Translations under genes and position numbers: made by a program | Notes under the pieces: generated by a model | What the model was told of the DNA's origin: nothing | What the model saw: only the letters and a program-made list of their open reading frames with translations | The model's database searches: none | Assembly (NCBI GenBank): GCA_041687475.1 | Contig: JAWLBW010000050.1 | Span: 1-20,279 of the forward strand | Reading direction: 5' to 3' | Source: JAWLBW01 sp041687475 | GTDB taxonomy: Bacteria > J088 > JAWLBW01 | Length of the DNA: 20,279 nt | In this document: in pieces, positions 7,685-14,774 of the stretch | Layout: each line of letters begins with the position of its first letter | Numbering within the stretch: position 1 is the first letter of the stretch

Positions 7685-8500
7685 TCAGTTGACGATGCCG
7701 GGGGCGATGTCGCTGAGCACGTCATAGAAGCGGTCGCGTTTCTCACCCTTCAGAATGAGCTCGCGCATTTCTCGCGCCTTGGGCTTGCTGACCTCGAGCG
7801 TGAACCAGGCCACCTCGCTGTCGGGCTTGACGTTGAAGAACGCCTCGAGCTGCGCCAGCGCCTCGTCGGTTCGTCCCTGGTACCAGAGCAGATCGGCCGT
7901 ATACAGACGATGAATCGGATAGTCGGGATCGAGCGTAATGGCCCTGCGGGCATATTCCTCGCCCTTGGCCGGATTTCCGATGGAAACGGGAAAGCCGGGC
8001 ACGACGGCATAGAGGCGGGCAAGCTGGGCAAGGGCACTCCCATGCATCCACGCGGGGTCGAGTTCGGCACTCTTTTCCATGGGTTGCTTGACCTTGGGCA
8101 AGAGGTGCAACGAGTTGAGAATGCCCTGCGTCAGCCCGATGAAGCCGTAGCCGCACCCCAACCAATGCCAGCCGCCCGGATGGCCGGGGTCAATCTCGAC
8201 GGCTTTCCGGCCCGCCTCGAGTACCTTGTAGGCAATCTGCAGACGCTTGCGGTTGTCTGACTTTTCGAGGCGCCAGGCATAAAACCCCAGCCGGGCCACG
8301 CGCAAGTGCGCGTCGATGTTGTTCGGTTCTGCCCGGGCTTTTTGCAGCGCCTGATTCAACAGACTCTCGACCCGATCAAGCTGCAGGGTCTCGGCCCAGC
8401 GCGAGCGGGGCAGGTCTGCGGCCAGGGCCGATTGCGGCGCCGCCGCGAAAGCAACAAGCAGCAAGAGGCAAAGGCGCAGAATCGATTTACCGGGGTTCAT
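7685..8500 (-). CDS. Exported TPR-like protein, TatT/RMD-like (copy 1)
   Basis: Encodes 271 residues. Residues 1-27 form a signal peptide (hydrophobic CLLLLVAFAAA, cleavage likely after SALA), so the mature protein is periplasmic or envelope-attached. The remainder is an alpha-solenoid of TPR-like helices: HPGGWHWLGCGYGFIG, a GILNSL helix, LARLYAVVPGFPVSIG, YARRAITLDPDYP, then a final TPR. The order 'ILxSL, then PGFPxSxG, then A-x-x-LxP' is typical of TatT-like proteins (periplasmic partners of some TRAP transporters) and of related lone TPR proteins. No TRAP genes are nearby, so a transport role is not supported. The C-terminus (GEKRDRFYDVLSDI) is almost identical to that of the adjacent copy. 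An extended -10 motif lies eight bases before the ATG and there is no clear Shine-Dalgarno site. Confidence 0.8.
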   Translation of the reverse strand: MNPGKSILRLCLLLLVAFAAAPQSALAADLPRSRWAETLQLDRVESLLNQALQKARAEPNNIDAHLRVARLGFYAWRLEKSDNRKRLQIAYKVLEAGRKAVEIDPGHPGGWHWLGCGYGFIGLTQGILNSLHLLPKVKQPMEKSAELDPAWMHGSALAQLARLYAVVPGFPVSIGNPAKGEEYARRAITLDPDYPIHRLYTADLLWYQGRTDEALAQLEAFFNVKPDSEVAWFTLEVSKPKAREMRELILKGEKRDRFYDVLSDIAPGIVN

Positions 8501-8507
8501 GAGAAGG

Positions 8508-8518
8508 GACTATAGCAC
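8508..8518 (-). promoter_or_regulatory. Extended -10 promoter abutting the copy 1 start codon
   Basis: On the minus strand the sequence reads GTGCTATAGTC, containing an extended -10 (TGC plus TATAGT, 8517-8509). Only eight bases separate the hexamer from the ATG at 8500, so the expected start of transcription falls within about three bases of the start codon. The -35 region is weak. The same 11 bases recur at the equivalent place before the paralogue. Confidence 0.6.
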
Positions 8519-8584
8519 GGCAGGCCCGTGAGGTACAGGGTCTTTTTGGGGGAAGCCGAGAAGCACGCCTTCCCATGCACAACC

Positions 8585-9403
8585 TCAATTTACGAGTCCG
8601 GGCTGAATGTCGCTCAGCACGTCGTAAAAACGGTCGCGTTTCTCACCCTTCAGAATTCGTTCACGCAGCTCGGCAGCCTTGGGCTTGCTCACTTCGTACG
8701 AGAACCACGACAACTCGTCGACCGGCTGCAGTTTCTCAAAGGCATCGAGTTCGGCCAGCGCCTCTCTGACTCTACCCTGATACCAGAGAAGATCGGCCAG
8801 ATAGAGCCGCTGCAGCGCGAACTGCGGGTCGAGTGAAATTGCTTCGCGGGCATATTTTTCGGCCAGAGCGGCATCGCCGATGGAAAGCGGAAAGCCCGGA
8901 ATCATGGTGTAAAGGCGAGACAATTGCGCCAGGGCGCTGGCATGTAGCCACCCGGCGTCGAGCGCGATGCTCTTTTCCATGGGGGCTTTGATCTTCGGCA
9001 CGAGCTGCAGCGAGTTCAGCACGCCCTTCGTGAGCCCGATCATGCCGTAACCGGCGCCCACCCAATGCCAGCCGCCCGGATGGTCGGAATCGAGCTTGAG
9101 CAACTTCTCGCCTGCTTCGAGCACGCGAAAGGCGATGCGCAGACGTTTACGATTATCCGTTTTTTCGAGGCGCCAGGCATAGAAACCGAGCTGCGCCACC
9201 CGAAGGTGTGCTTCAATGCTGCCCGGCTGCGCCTGAACTTTGTGCAGGGCCTCATTGAGCAGACTTTCGACCCGTGCGGGCTGAAGGGTCTCGGGCCAAC
9301 GTTCGCGAGGCAGTTCTTCGGCGCCGACCGGACGCAAGCCCCCGGTCAACACCAGGAAAAACGCCGCAATTCCCACCCCAATTGCGAGTCGTCTTTTCAT
9401 CAT
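8585..9403 (-). CDS. Exported TPR-like protein, TatT/RMD-like (copy 2)
   Basis: Encodes 272 residues beginning with two methionines (ATG at 9403 or 9400; either is possible). It is a tandem paralogue of the downstream gene, roughly 60% identical by eye along the whole length, with the same helical order: HPGGWHWVGAGYGMIG, GVLNSL, LSRLYTMIPGFPLSIG, DLLWYQGRVREALAEL, and the closing GEKRDRFYDVLSDIQPG. The signal peptide is different in sequence (MKRRLAIGVGIAAFFLVLTG, cleavage near VGA|EE), showing that the mature parts, not the leaders, are under selection. 84 bases separate its stop from the start of copy 1, and each copy has its own promoter. As with copy 1, no transporter genes flank it. Function unknown beyond a likely protein-interaction role in the periplasm. 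Confidence 0.8.
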   Translation of the reverse strand: MMKRRLAIGVGIAAFFLVLTGGLRPVGAEELPRERWPETLQPARVESLLNEALHKVQAQPGSIEAHLRVAQLGFYAWRLEKTDNRKRLRIAFRVLEAGEKLLKLDSDHPGGWHWVGAGYGMIGLTKGVLNSLQLVPKIKAPMEKSIALDAGWLHASALAQLSRLYTMIPGFPLSIGDAALAEKYAREAISLDPQFALQRLYLADLLWYQGRVREALAELDAFEKLQPVDELSWFSYEVSKPKAAELRERILKGEKRDRFYDVLSDIQPGLVN

Positions 9404-9411
9404 GGCAGCTC

Positions 9412-9442
9412 GACTATAGCACATTGTCAGACCAAGTCGCAA
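9412..9442 (-). promoter_or_regulatory. Extended -10 promoter of TPR copy 2
   Basis: Reading the minus strand, TTGCGA (9442-9437) is followed by an 18-base spacer that ends in TGC, then TATAGT (9418-9413). The hexamer ends nine bases before the ATG at 9403, so the message would have a leader of only a few bases. The core GTGCTATAGTC is identical to that before copy 1. Confidence 0.6.
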
Positions 9443-9536
9443 AAAACGCACATGATTCGACCGCCGACCGGCCGTGCCCCGCGGCCAACCACCGAACGGC
9501 GTTTCTGCACATGCCGCCGCTTTTCGGGCAGGTATT

Positions 9537-9545
9537 TGCTAAGAT
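9537..9545 (+). promoter_or_regulatory. Extended -10 promoter of rnk
   Basis: TGC followed by TAAGAT (9540-9545) forms an extended -10 element; the predicted transcription start is near 9552, giving a leader of about 22 bases that contains the AGGAG ribosome site. There is no convincing -35, which extended -10 promoters often do without. Confidence 0.45.
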
Positions 9546-9573
9546 GATCGCAGCAACACCATCAGGAGTAGAA

Positions 9574-9984
9574 ATGCTACCCGAAATTATCGTGACCGAC
9601 GTCGACGTCGATCGCCTGCAGGACGTAATCGAGCAGTATGGCGAAGGACGCCATGCCCAGGCCTGCGATGCCCTCGATACCGAGCTGGCGCGGGCCCGCG
9701 TCGTGCAACCCGGCAACATCGACCCCGACATCGTGACCATGAACTCGACGATTCGCTATGTCGAAGACGAAACCGGCAAGGAACAGGTCGTGACACTCGT
9801 CTATCCGCAGAATGCCGACATTGAAAACGGCAAGCTGTCGATTCTTGCCCCGGTCGGGCTTGCGCTGCTGGGCCTGCGGGTCGGCCAGAGCATCGAATGG
9901 AAGGTACCGTCGGGCCGTACGAGCCGCCTTCGCATACTCGAGCTGCTGTTCCAGCCCGAAGCCGCCGGTCAATATCACCTGTAA
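9574..9984 (+). CDS. rnk: Rnk, nucleoside diphosphate kinase regulator (GreA/GreB C-terminal-like)
   Basis: Encodes 136 residues, the same length as E. coli Rnk as I recall it, and collinear with it throughout. Recognisable blocks are the N-terminal IIVTDVDVDRL, the central DIVTMNSTIRY, then TLVYPQNAD, LSILAPVGLALLGLRVG and the C-terminal LELLFQPEAAGQYHL. The second half is the FKBP-like domain shared with GreA/GreB. Rnk binds RNA polymerase near the secondary channel but lacks the long coiled coil needed for transcript cleavage. In E. coli and Pseudomonas it influences NDP kinase levels. AGGAG lies five bases before the ATG at 9574; an earlier in-frame ATG at 9544 falls inside the promoter. 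The gene diverges from the TPR pair. Confidence 0.93.
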   Translation: MLPEIIVTDVDVDRLQDVIEQYGEGRHAQACDALDTELARARVVQPGNIDPDIVTMNSTIRYVEDETGKEQVVTLVYPQNADIENGKLSILAPVGLALLGLRVGQSIEWKVPSGRTSRLRILELLFQPEAAGQYHL

Positions 9985-9996
9985 GAGGATTTTCAA

Positions 9997-10131
9997 ATGC
10001 ACCTTCTTCTTGACGAACGTCTCGGCAAACCGCCGCCCCACGTAACTGCCGCCATCGCGGCCGATGCAATACACTCCAGCTCTGCCCAGCGAAGCCTTCC
10101 GCTCATCTTCCTCACGTCCGGCCCTCTCTGA
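9997..10131 (+). CDS. Possible small ORF downstream of rnk
   Basis: An ORF of 44 residues (starting MHLLLDERLG) begins 12 bases after rnk and has AGAGG eight bases before its ATG, overlapping the rnk stop. No family is recognisable and the composition is unremarkable, so it may be fortuitous. If translated it would be co-transcribed with rnk. No other gene is visible in the 232 bases between rnk and the NYN-like gene. Confidence 0.2.
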   Translation: MHLLLDERLGKPPPHVTAAIAADAIHSSSAQRSLPLIFLTSGPL

Positions 10132-10216
10132 CGGGCCCCCAGCCGACCCGGCTTCCCCGCCTCTCGGGGGAATCACACACCACCGACAGTAACCGTTCCT
10201 TTCGTGGAGCATGACC

Positions 10217-10726
10217 ATGCAGACCGCCTGGTACGTGCACGGCCCGTACATGTTCGGTACGGCGCCGGGCGACTTCGATTACCTCAAACTGCGCGAACGA
10301 CTCGAGCGTACGCTTGCGACCGAGTTTGTCGACTGCCGTTACTTTCACGTCGGTGCGGGCCATGGATCCCGTGCCGACAACCCCTTCTTCGCGTGGCTGC
10401 AGCGTGCGCGTCCGCAGGGGCCGCACTTCCGCCTGCATCTTGTGGAAGGAGCCCCAGACAAGGGGGAAACCGCCGAGCCTGCCCGCATCGACGAGGCGTG
10501 CCTGAGCCTTGGCTTCCACCTGATGAGAGCCGCCGTCGAGGGGCGCACCCGGCGTATCGTGCTTTCAGCCGGGCATCGCGGACTCGACGAAGTCGTGGCT
10601 CACCTGCGAGACAGGTACGGACTCGAAATCTGGCTGGCCGGTTTCGAGGCGCACCTCAGCCCGCGCCTGCAGAGCCTGGCCCACGGCGTCATACGCATCG
10701 ACGATTTTCTCGATACGCTGCAGTAG
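10217..10726 (+). CDS. NYN/LabA-like protein with degenerate active site
   Basis: Encodes 169 residues. The ATG at 10217 has GGAG seven bases upstream; the ATG at 10211 is only one base from it and is unlikely. The layout matches NYN (PIN-like) RNase domains of the LabA/DUF88 type: an N-terminal strand WYVHGPYMFG where the family has an Asp-Gly-x-Asn motif, VDCRYFHVG, a helix IDEACLSLGFHLM where the family has a VD-containing motif, RRIVLSAGHRGLDEVVAHL where it has S-G-D-x-D, then LEIWLAGFEAHLSPRLQSLAHGVIRIDDFL. Most of the usual acidic metal ligands are replaced (His8-Gly for Asp-Gly, Ala-Gly-His 118-120 for Gly-Asp-x); Asp92 may remain. It is therefore probably catalytically weak or inactive, serving as a binding protein. 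Soluble; separated from rnk by 232 bases. Confidence 0.65.
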   Translation: MQTAWYVHGPYMFGTAPGDFDYLKLRERLERTLATEFVDCRYFHVGAGHGSRADNPFFAWLQRARPQGPHFRLHLVEGAPDKGETAEPARIDEACLSLGFHLMRAAVEGRTRRIVLSAGHRGLDEVVAHLRDRYGLEIWLAGFEAHLSPRLQSLAHGVIRIDDFLDTLQ

Positions 10727-10745
10727 GGATGCCGGGTGATTCCCC

Positions 10746-10774
10746 AAAAAAAAGTGCTCAGCGACTTTTTTTTT
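10746..10774. terminator. A8/T9 hairpin, likely bidirectional terminator
   Basis: Eight A residues plus GT (10746-10755) pair with AC plus eight T residues (10764-10773) over an eight-base loop; the T run has nine bases. The hairpin lies 20 bases after the stop of the NYN-like gene. The stem is almost entirely A-T, weaker than a normal intrinsic terminator, but the T tract is long on both strands. It also sits just upstream of the -10 candidate for the next gene. Confidence 0.5.
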
Positions 10775-10786
10775 CGCAGGGATATG

Positions 10787-10792
10787 TATGAT
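10787..10792 (+). promoter_or_regulatory. Candidate -10 for the barrel-like protein
   Basis: TATGAT, 60 bases before the ATG at 10852, is a good -10 match; the preceding region is the T tract of the hairpin, so a -35 cannot be defined clearly. An A/T-rich stretch just upstream could act as an UP-like element. Confidence 0.35.
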
Positions 10793-10851
10793 ATGTGAGG
10801 GTGCCACGGTCGGCGCCTGGTAACTCTGAAGCTCCAGCGAGAGGCCTTATC

Positions 10852-11421
10852 ATGTACGCGAAGCGCATGCACAGGAAGTTGCTGTTCACGTTGATTGCTC
10901 TGCTCATGAGCGTTCCGGCCCATGCCGAAGAATCCGTCGACGCGGTGTCGACAGAACCAGTCGATGCGGTGTCGGCGCCGTCAACGGCCGTGATCGACTT
11001 CGGCGCCGGGTATGTGTGGTTTCGAAACGACGGAGCGCCTTCGATCCAGCTTCTCTGGCGTCAACAATGGGGAAAACACGGGTTTGAGGTCGGCCCCATG
11101 CTCGGCGAACACCTGCTTATCGGCGAGCTCTTCCTTGAGCGCATCCTTACGGCGACCCTCACGGCTGCCTATCGCTATCACCTGTTCGAACATGAGCGCG
11201 CCCGGCTTGGCCTCAAGGCCGGCGTCTCGGCCATTTACTGGGAAGCGGGTTCGATATTCTCAAGAAAAAAGCGAGGCGACGTCGGGCTACCCTTGGGCAT
11301 GGCGCTTGACGTGCACCTCGGCGGCGGGTGGCAACTCGGGGCCTCGGGTTCTTGGGCATATACGACGGAAACGCCGATGGCGTACGCCCACCTCAACCTC
11401 GGCTATCGGCTGCAGGACTAG
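10852..11421 (+). CDS. Small exported outer-membrane barrel-like protein
   Basis: Encodes 189 residues. GAGAGG lies seven bases before the ATG at 10852, and the product then starts with a clean signal peptide (MHRKLLFTLIALLMSVPAHA, cleavage after AHA at residue 25). A short linker repeats VDAVS twice. The rest alternates hydrophobic and polar residues in strands separated by glycine-rich turns (DFGAGYVWFR, FEVGPMLGEHLLIG, ATLTAAYRYHLF, LGLKAGVSAIYW, LGASGSWAYTT) and ends with an aromatic-containing strand (YAHLNLGYRLQD). This is the pattern of an eight-strand outer-membrane barrel. Paralogue or ligand unknown. The gene converges on the cytochrome gene with 24 bases between the stop codons and no terminator between them. 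Confidence 0.7.
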   Translation: MYAKRMHRKLLFTLIALLMSVPAHAEESVDAVSTEPVDAVSAPSTAVIDFGAGYVWFRNDGAPSIQLLWRQQWGKHGFEVGPMLGEHLLIGELFLERILTATLTAAYRYHLFEHERARLGLKAGVSAIYWEAGSIFSRKKRGDVGLPLGMALDVHLGGGWQLGASGSWAYTTETPMAYAHLNLGYRLQD

Positions 11422-11445
11422 TCGGTCTGCCGTTCAGGCCCGGAA

Positions 11446-11880
11446 TCACTCGCCGCTTTTCGCCTTTTCGCGGAAGGTGCGGTGGCAGCCGACGCAGCCG
11501 CGTTCGAGCTTGCTCAGCGACTGCAACACGGCCTCGCGATCGCCTTTTGCGGCGGCGCGCGACAGCTGGCTGAGCGTTTCGGTCATGAATTGGTCGCCCG
11601 CGACAAACTTCGCGAAGTCGGCCGCAAGGCGTGTCTTGAGGCGTTCGCGTTCGGTAACCGATACCTGCGGAAGCGCCGCCATGCGGTCGGCGGCCGCGGC
11701 CACCTGCGCCCAATCTTCGCGCCAGAGCGAAGTCTGAACGACAATCATCTCGGTCTCGAGATTCTGCATGACCGATTGAAGAGAAATCGCCTGTTTTTCA
11801 CCGGCGTGGGAAACCGGCGCGGGCAGGGCGAGAAGGAACAGAAAAGCGGCGGCGACGCCCCGGACAAACTCGTGTCGCAT
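11446..11880 (-). CDS. Periplasmic class II cytochrome c (cytochrome c' / c556 type)
   Basis: Encodes 144 residues: signal peptide 1-26 (FLFLLALPAPVSHA, cleavage before GEK), then a predicted four-helix bundle and a single haem site C-V-G-C-H at 129-133 close to the C-terminus. This placement is characteristic of class II c-type cytochromes, as opposed to the N-terminal site of class I. Cysteines 129 and 132 would hold the haem covalently and His133 would be the axial ligand; a sixth ligand cannot be assigned from sequence. Such proteins bind NO or CO (c') or carry electrons (c556). Haem attachment requires cytochrome c maturation machinery, not in this window. AGGGAG precedes the ATG by six bases. 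No redox partner is adjacent, so the role is open. Confidence 0.82.
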   Translation of the reverse strand: MRHEFVRGVAAAFLFLLALPAPVSHAGEKQAISLQSVMQNLETEMIVVQTSLWREDWAQVAAAADRMAALPQVSVTERERLKTRLAADFAKFVAGDQFMTETLSQLSRAAAKGDREAVLQSLSKLERGCVGCHRTFREKAKSGE

Positions 11881-12018
11881 GGAAAACTCCCTGGTTAGCC
11901 GGCGGCCTTCTTTCCCCCCGCAAAGAATCCGGCGGTACCGTAATCATACCGCGCAACGAGCCTGCCTACAATTTGAATTGCAGACGGGTAAGCGTCCGTC
12001 CCCTCGTGTTTCACTTCG

Positions 12019-13497
12019 TCACAGTTCCGCATCGGAAAGTCGCTCGACCACCGTGCGCAAGACCTTCAGCCGGGCGTACTTCTTGTCTTCGGCCTCGACC
12101 AGCGTCCACGGCGCGTACTCGGTGCTGGTGCGCTCGATCATGTCGACCGCGGCCGCGGTGTACGCATTCGACTTCTCACGATTGCGCCAGTCTTCTTCGG
12201 TAATCTTGTACTGTTTGTGCTTGACCGTCTCGCGCTCGCGAAAACGGCGCAGTTGTTCGTCGGGGCCGATCTGCAGCCAGCATTTGACCAGCACGATACC
12301 CGCCTCGGTCAGCTGTTCTTCGAAGTCGTTGATCTCTCCGTAGGCGCGCATCCAGTCGTCGTTGGTCGCGAAGCCCTCGACCCGTTCGACGAGCACGCGG
12401 CCATACCACGAGCGATCGTAAACGGTCACGCTTCCCCGGGGGGGAATGCCGCGCCAGAAACGCCAGAGCCAGGGGTGGGCGCGCTCTTCGTCGGTGGGCG
12501 CGGCAATGGAAACCACCCGGTAGTCGCGTGCATCCATGGCCCGTGTCATCCGCCGAATGGCGCCACCCTTTCCCGATGCGTCGGCCCCTTCGAGCACCAC
12601 GACCAGGGACCGATCGCTTTGTCTGAGCCGCCGGGTCAGCAGGCCCAGCCGGTGCTGATATTCGTGCAATTCGTGCTTGTATCTGGCTTTCGGTAGATGC
12701 TTCGTCAGGTCGAGATGGCTCAACAGGTTGGGTTCGACCACCGGGGCAAGCGGCTGCGCGGGCGCCGCTGCAGGCGGGGGGGATGACGGTGCCTCAAGCC
12801 GCGCCGAGATCGCATCGAGCACCGTGCGGGCAACCGTGTAATGTCGGTACCGCTCATCGACGGCCTCGACCAGGTGCCAGGGGGCTTCGGGCGAATCGGT
12901 CACGCGCACCACGTGCTTGGCCACCCGGCAGAAGGCGGCATATCGCTTGACGCATTTGCGTTCGCGCTCGGTTACCCGCCAGGCCGTGTCGGGATCGGCA
13001 GCGAGTCCTTCGATACGCTGCCGCTGCGCCTTGCGCGACAGATGCAGCCAGAACTTCAGCACGACCACGCCTTCGGCGGCCAGCGTCTGCTCAAATGCCT
13101 TCACTCTTGCGAGGCCCGCTTCGATTTCGGCAGACGTCATTCGGTTTGACCGGCCGAGGTCGAGATAAGGGGTGTACCACGAATCGAAGAAGACACCGAT
13201 TTTTCCTGCGGGGGGAAGCCTGCGCCAATAGCGCCACATGGGCGGGTGCCTTTGCTCTTCGTCGCTCGGCCCCCACATGGCGTGGGTTTCGAGACCCCTG
13301 GCATCCATCCACTTATGCAGCACGTTCACCGTTTCCGATCGGCCGGCGCCTTCGACGCCCCCGAGCAGAATGACGGCCGATATCGACGAGCGGCCCAGTC
13401 GACGCTGCATCTCGAGCAGGTCGGCGCGAAGGTCGGGCACGAGGCGCTTGTATTCCTGCTTCTCCAGAACGTGGCCGACCTCAACGGTTTCGAACAT
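12019..13497 (-). CDS. pap: Two-domain PPK2 polyphosphate:AMP phosphotransferase
   Basis: Encodes 492 residues with two fused PPK2 domains (about 15-235 and 265-490) joined by a Pro/Ala-rich linker (237-255). The C-terminal domain has an intact Walker A, GADASGKGG (304-312), and the Walker B-like DRSWYGR (361-367). The N-terminal copy is degenerate: GGVEGAGRSE (46-55) lacks the P-loop lysine and DRSWY is reduced to DSWY (105-108). Fused two-domain PPK2 enzymes are class II polyphosphate:AMP phosphotransferases, making ADP from AMP and polyphosphate; the intact domain is expected to carry catalysis. The ATG at 13497 has AGGAGG five bases upstream; the frame runs further, but the extension lies in the promoter region. 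It diverges from the MerR-like gene across 259 bases. The symbol is given by class; activity on other nucleotides is possible. Confidence 0.9.
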   Translation of the reverse strand: MFETVEVGHVLEKQEYKRLVPDLRADLLEMQRRLGRSSISAVILLGGVEGAGRSETVNVLHKWMDARGLETHAMWGPSDEEQRHPPMWRYWRRLPPAGKIGVFFDSWYTPYLDLGRSNRMTSAEIEAGLARVKAFEQTLAAEGVVVLKFWLHLSRKAQRQRIEGLAADPDTAWRVTERERKCVKRYAAFCRVAKHVVRVTDSPEAPWHLVEAVDERYRHYTVARTVLDAISARLEAPSSPPPAAAPAQPLAPVVEPNLLSHLDLTKHLPKARYKHELHEYQHRLGLLTRRLRQSDRSLVVVLEGADASGKGGAIRRMTRAMDARDYRVVSIAAPTDEERAHPWLWRFWRGIPPRGSVTVYDRSWYGRVLVERVEGFATNDDWMRAYGEINDFEEQLTEAGIVLVKCWLQIGPDEQLRRFRERETVKHKQYKITEEDWRNREKSNAYTAAAVDMIERTSTEYAPWTLVEAEDKKYARLKVLRTVVERLSDAEL

Positions 13498-13516
13498 CCA
13501 GCCTCCTCTTCTCCCC

Positions 13517-13522
13517 ATTCTA
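13517..13522 (-). promoter_or_regulatory. Candidate -10 of the PPK2 gene
   Basis: The minus strand reads TAGAAT (13522-13517), 19 bases before the ATG, leaving room for the AGGAGG site in a short leader. The upstream region contains an inverted repeat GCCCGC/GCGGGC (13532-13537 and 13546-13551) over the spacer/-35 position, which could be a regulator site or chance. Confidence 0.35.
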
Positions 13523-13756
13523 GCGCCGATTGCCCGCAATTGGGGGCGGGCTCCCTTCTCGCGACGCAGCTTAAAAGGACCCGCCGAATCATCGGCCCGG
13601 ATGAAGCGGAACCCCAAAGGTCGCCCCCTCTCCCCTTCGCACCACCTCTCCCTCGACGTGCATTACGTACACCCCTCATACCGGTTGCACGCCACCGCTT
13701 TCTCCGTCAAGCTGTTGATGCACACCTGTTCACCCGATACGCACTTCACGCAAGCG

Positions 13757-14533
13757 ATGGCAGACTTTACGATCGACGAACTGGCGCGAAAGGCGGGCAC
13801 AACCGTTCGCAACGTACGCGCCTACCAGGACAAGGGCCTGCTGCCCGCACCCCGTAAGGAAGGGCGCGTCGGCATCTACACCGAAATTCACCTGTCGCGC
13901 CTGCGCCTCATCGGACAGCTGCTCGGCCGCGGCTATACGCTCAGCAACATTGCCGAGCTCATCGGCGCATGGGAAAAGGGGCAGGACGTCGCCCAGCTCA
14001 TCGGCCTTGAAAGCGCCATTACGAGTCCCTTTTCCACCGAAATTCCCACCTATATTACCGTCGAACAGCTCTTTGAACTTTTCGGGGAAGGGGCGAGCGG
14101 CGAAACCCTCGAGTTCGCCATTAACGTCGGCATTCTCGAACCCGAGGGCGAACGGTTGCGGGTACCGAGTCCGCGTTTGCTGAACGCCGGCGCCGAGCTG
14201 GTCAAGGCCGGACTGCCGCTGCATCTGTTGCTGCTGCAGGTCAGCGAGCTGCGCGGCGACGTGCAACGCATCGCCAACCGCTTCGTCAAGCTCATCATCG
14301 ATGAGGTCTTCAACCGCTACGGCGAAGATCGGCTTCCGCCGCCGCAGGATGTTCCCCGCCTTGCCGAACTCGTACGCCGCCTGCGCCCCATGGCCCAGAC
14401 CGTGGTCGAAGTCGAGCTTGCCCGCGCCCTCGAAACCAGCGTCGGCTCGGCGCTAGGCGACCGCCTCGCCCGTGTGGCCGTGAGCATGAGCGACGGTGGC
14501 GGCAAGAAGGGCGCGAAGGGAAAGAAGAAGTAG
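13757..14533 (+). CDS. MerR-family transcriptional regulator
   Basis: Encodes 258 residues. The N-terminus (MADFTIDELARKAGTTVRNV, then RAYQDKGLLPAPRKEGRVG) is a textbook MerR winged helix-turn-helix, followed by the HLSRLRLIGQLLGRGYTLSNI wing and helix; the DNA-binding domain spans about residues 3-72. The rest is helical, with no obvious metal-binding cysteines, so this is not a MerR/CueR-type metal sensor. The effector is unknown. The C-terminus ends in a Gly/Lys-rich tail (247-258). The ATG at 13757 is chosen because it matches the usual family N-terminus, although no Shine-Dalgarno site precedes it. ATG 13718 would add 13 residues. It is divergent from the PPK2 gene, and regulation of that gene is a possible but unproven link. 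Confidence 0.85.
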   Translation: MADFTIDELARKAGTTVRNVRAYQDKGLLPAPRKEGRVGIYTEIHLSRLRLIGQLLGRGYTLSNIAELIGAWEKGQDVAQLIGLESAITSPFSTEIPTYITVEQLFELFGEGASGETLEFAINVGILEPEGERLRVPSPRLLNAGAELVKAGLPLHLLLLQVSELRGDVQRIANRFVKLIIDEVFNRYGEDRLPPPQDVPRLAELVRRLRPMAQTVVEVELARALETSVGSALGDRLARVAVSMSDGGGKKGAKGKKK

Positions 14534-14712
14534 GGGGCGGCTTCATCTCGTCTCGGAATGACGAGACTCGCGGCGGCCGTGCCCCAGCTCGTCTTCGTGC
14601 CCGAACGTGCGTTCAGTGGCTTCTCGAGGCCTGCTCGCCGCCCGATTCGGTCGGCATTCCGGGCGGTTTGCCCATGTTCGCGCAAGTCAAAGGCGAATCT
14701 GCCCGGAAAACG

Positions 14713-14718
14713 CTATAA
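14713..14718 (+). promoter_or_regulatory. Consensus -10 of the TSP3-repeat lipoprotein
   Basis: A perfect TATAAT lies 56 bases before the ATG at 14775. No clear -35 is seen at 16-18 bases upstream. The implied leader of about 50 bases includes the GAGG ribosome site. Confidence 0.5.
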
Positions 14719-14774
14719 TGACTGGTCTACCGGCTCGCTCAGCAGCCAGACACTTTTTCGCATTTGAGGCTTTT

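Noticed and set aside
9577..10251. A minus-strand frame opposite rnk
   Set aside because: Rnk is matched end to end on the plus strand, so this is a shadow frame.
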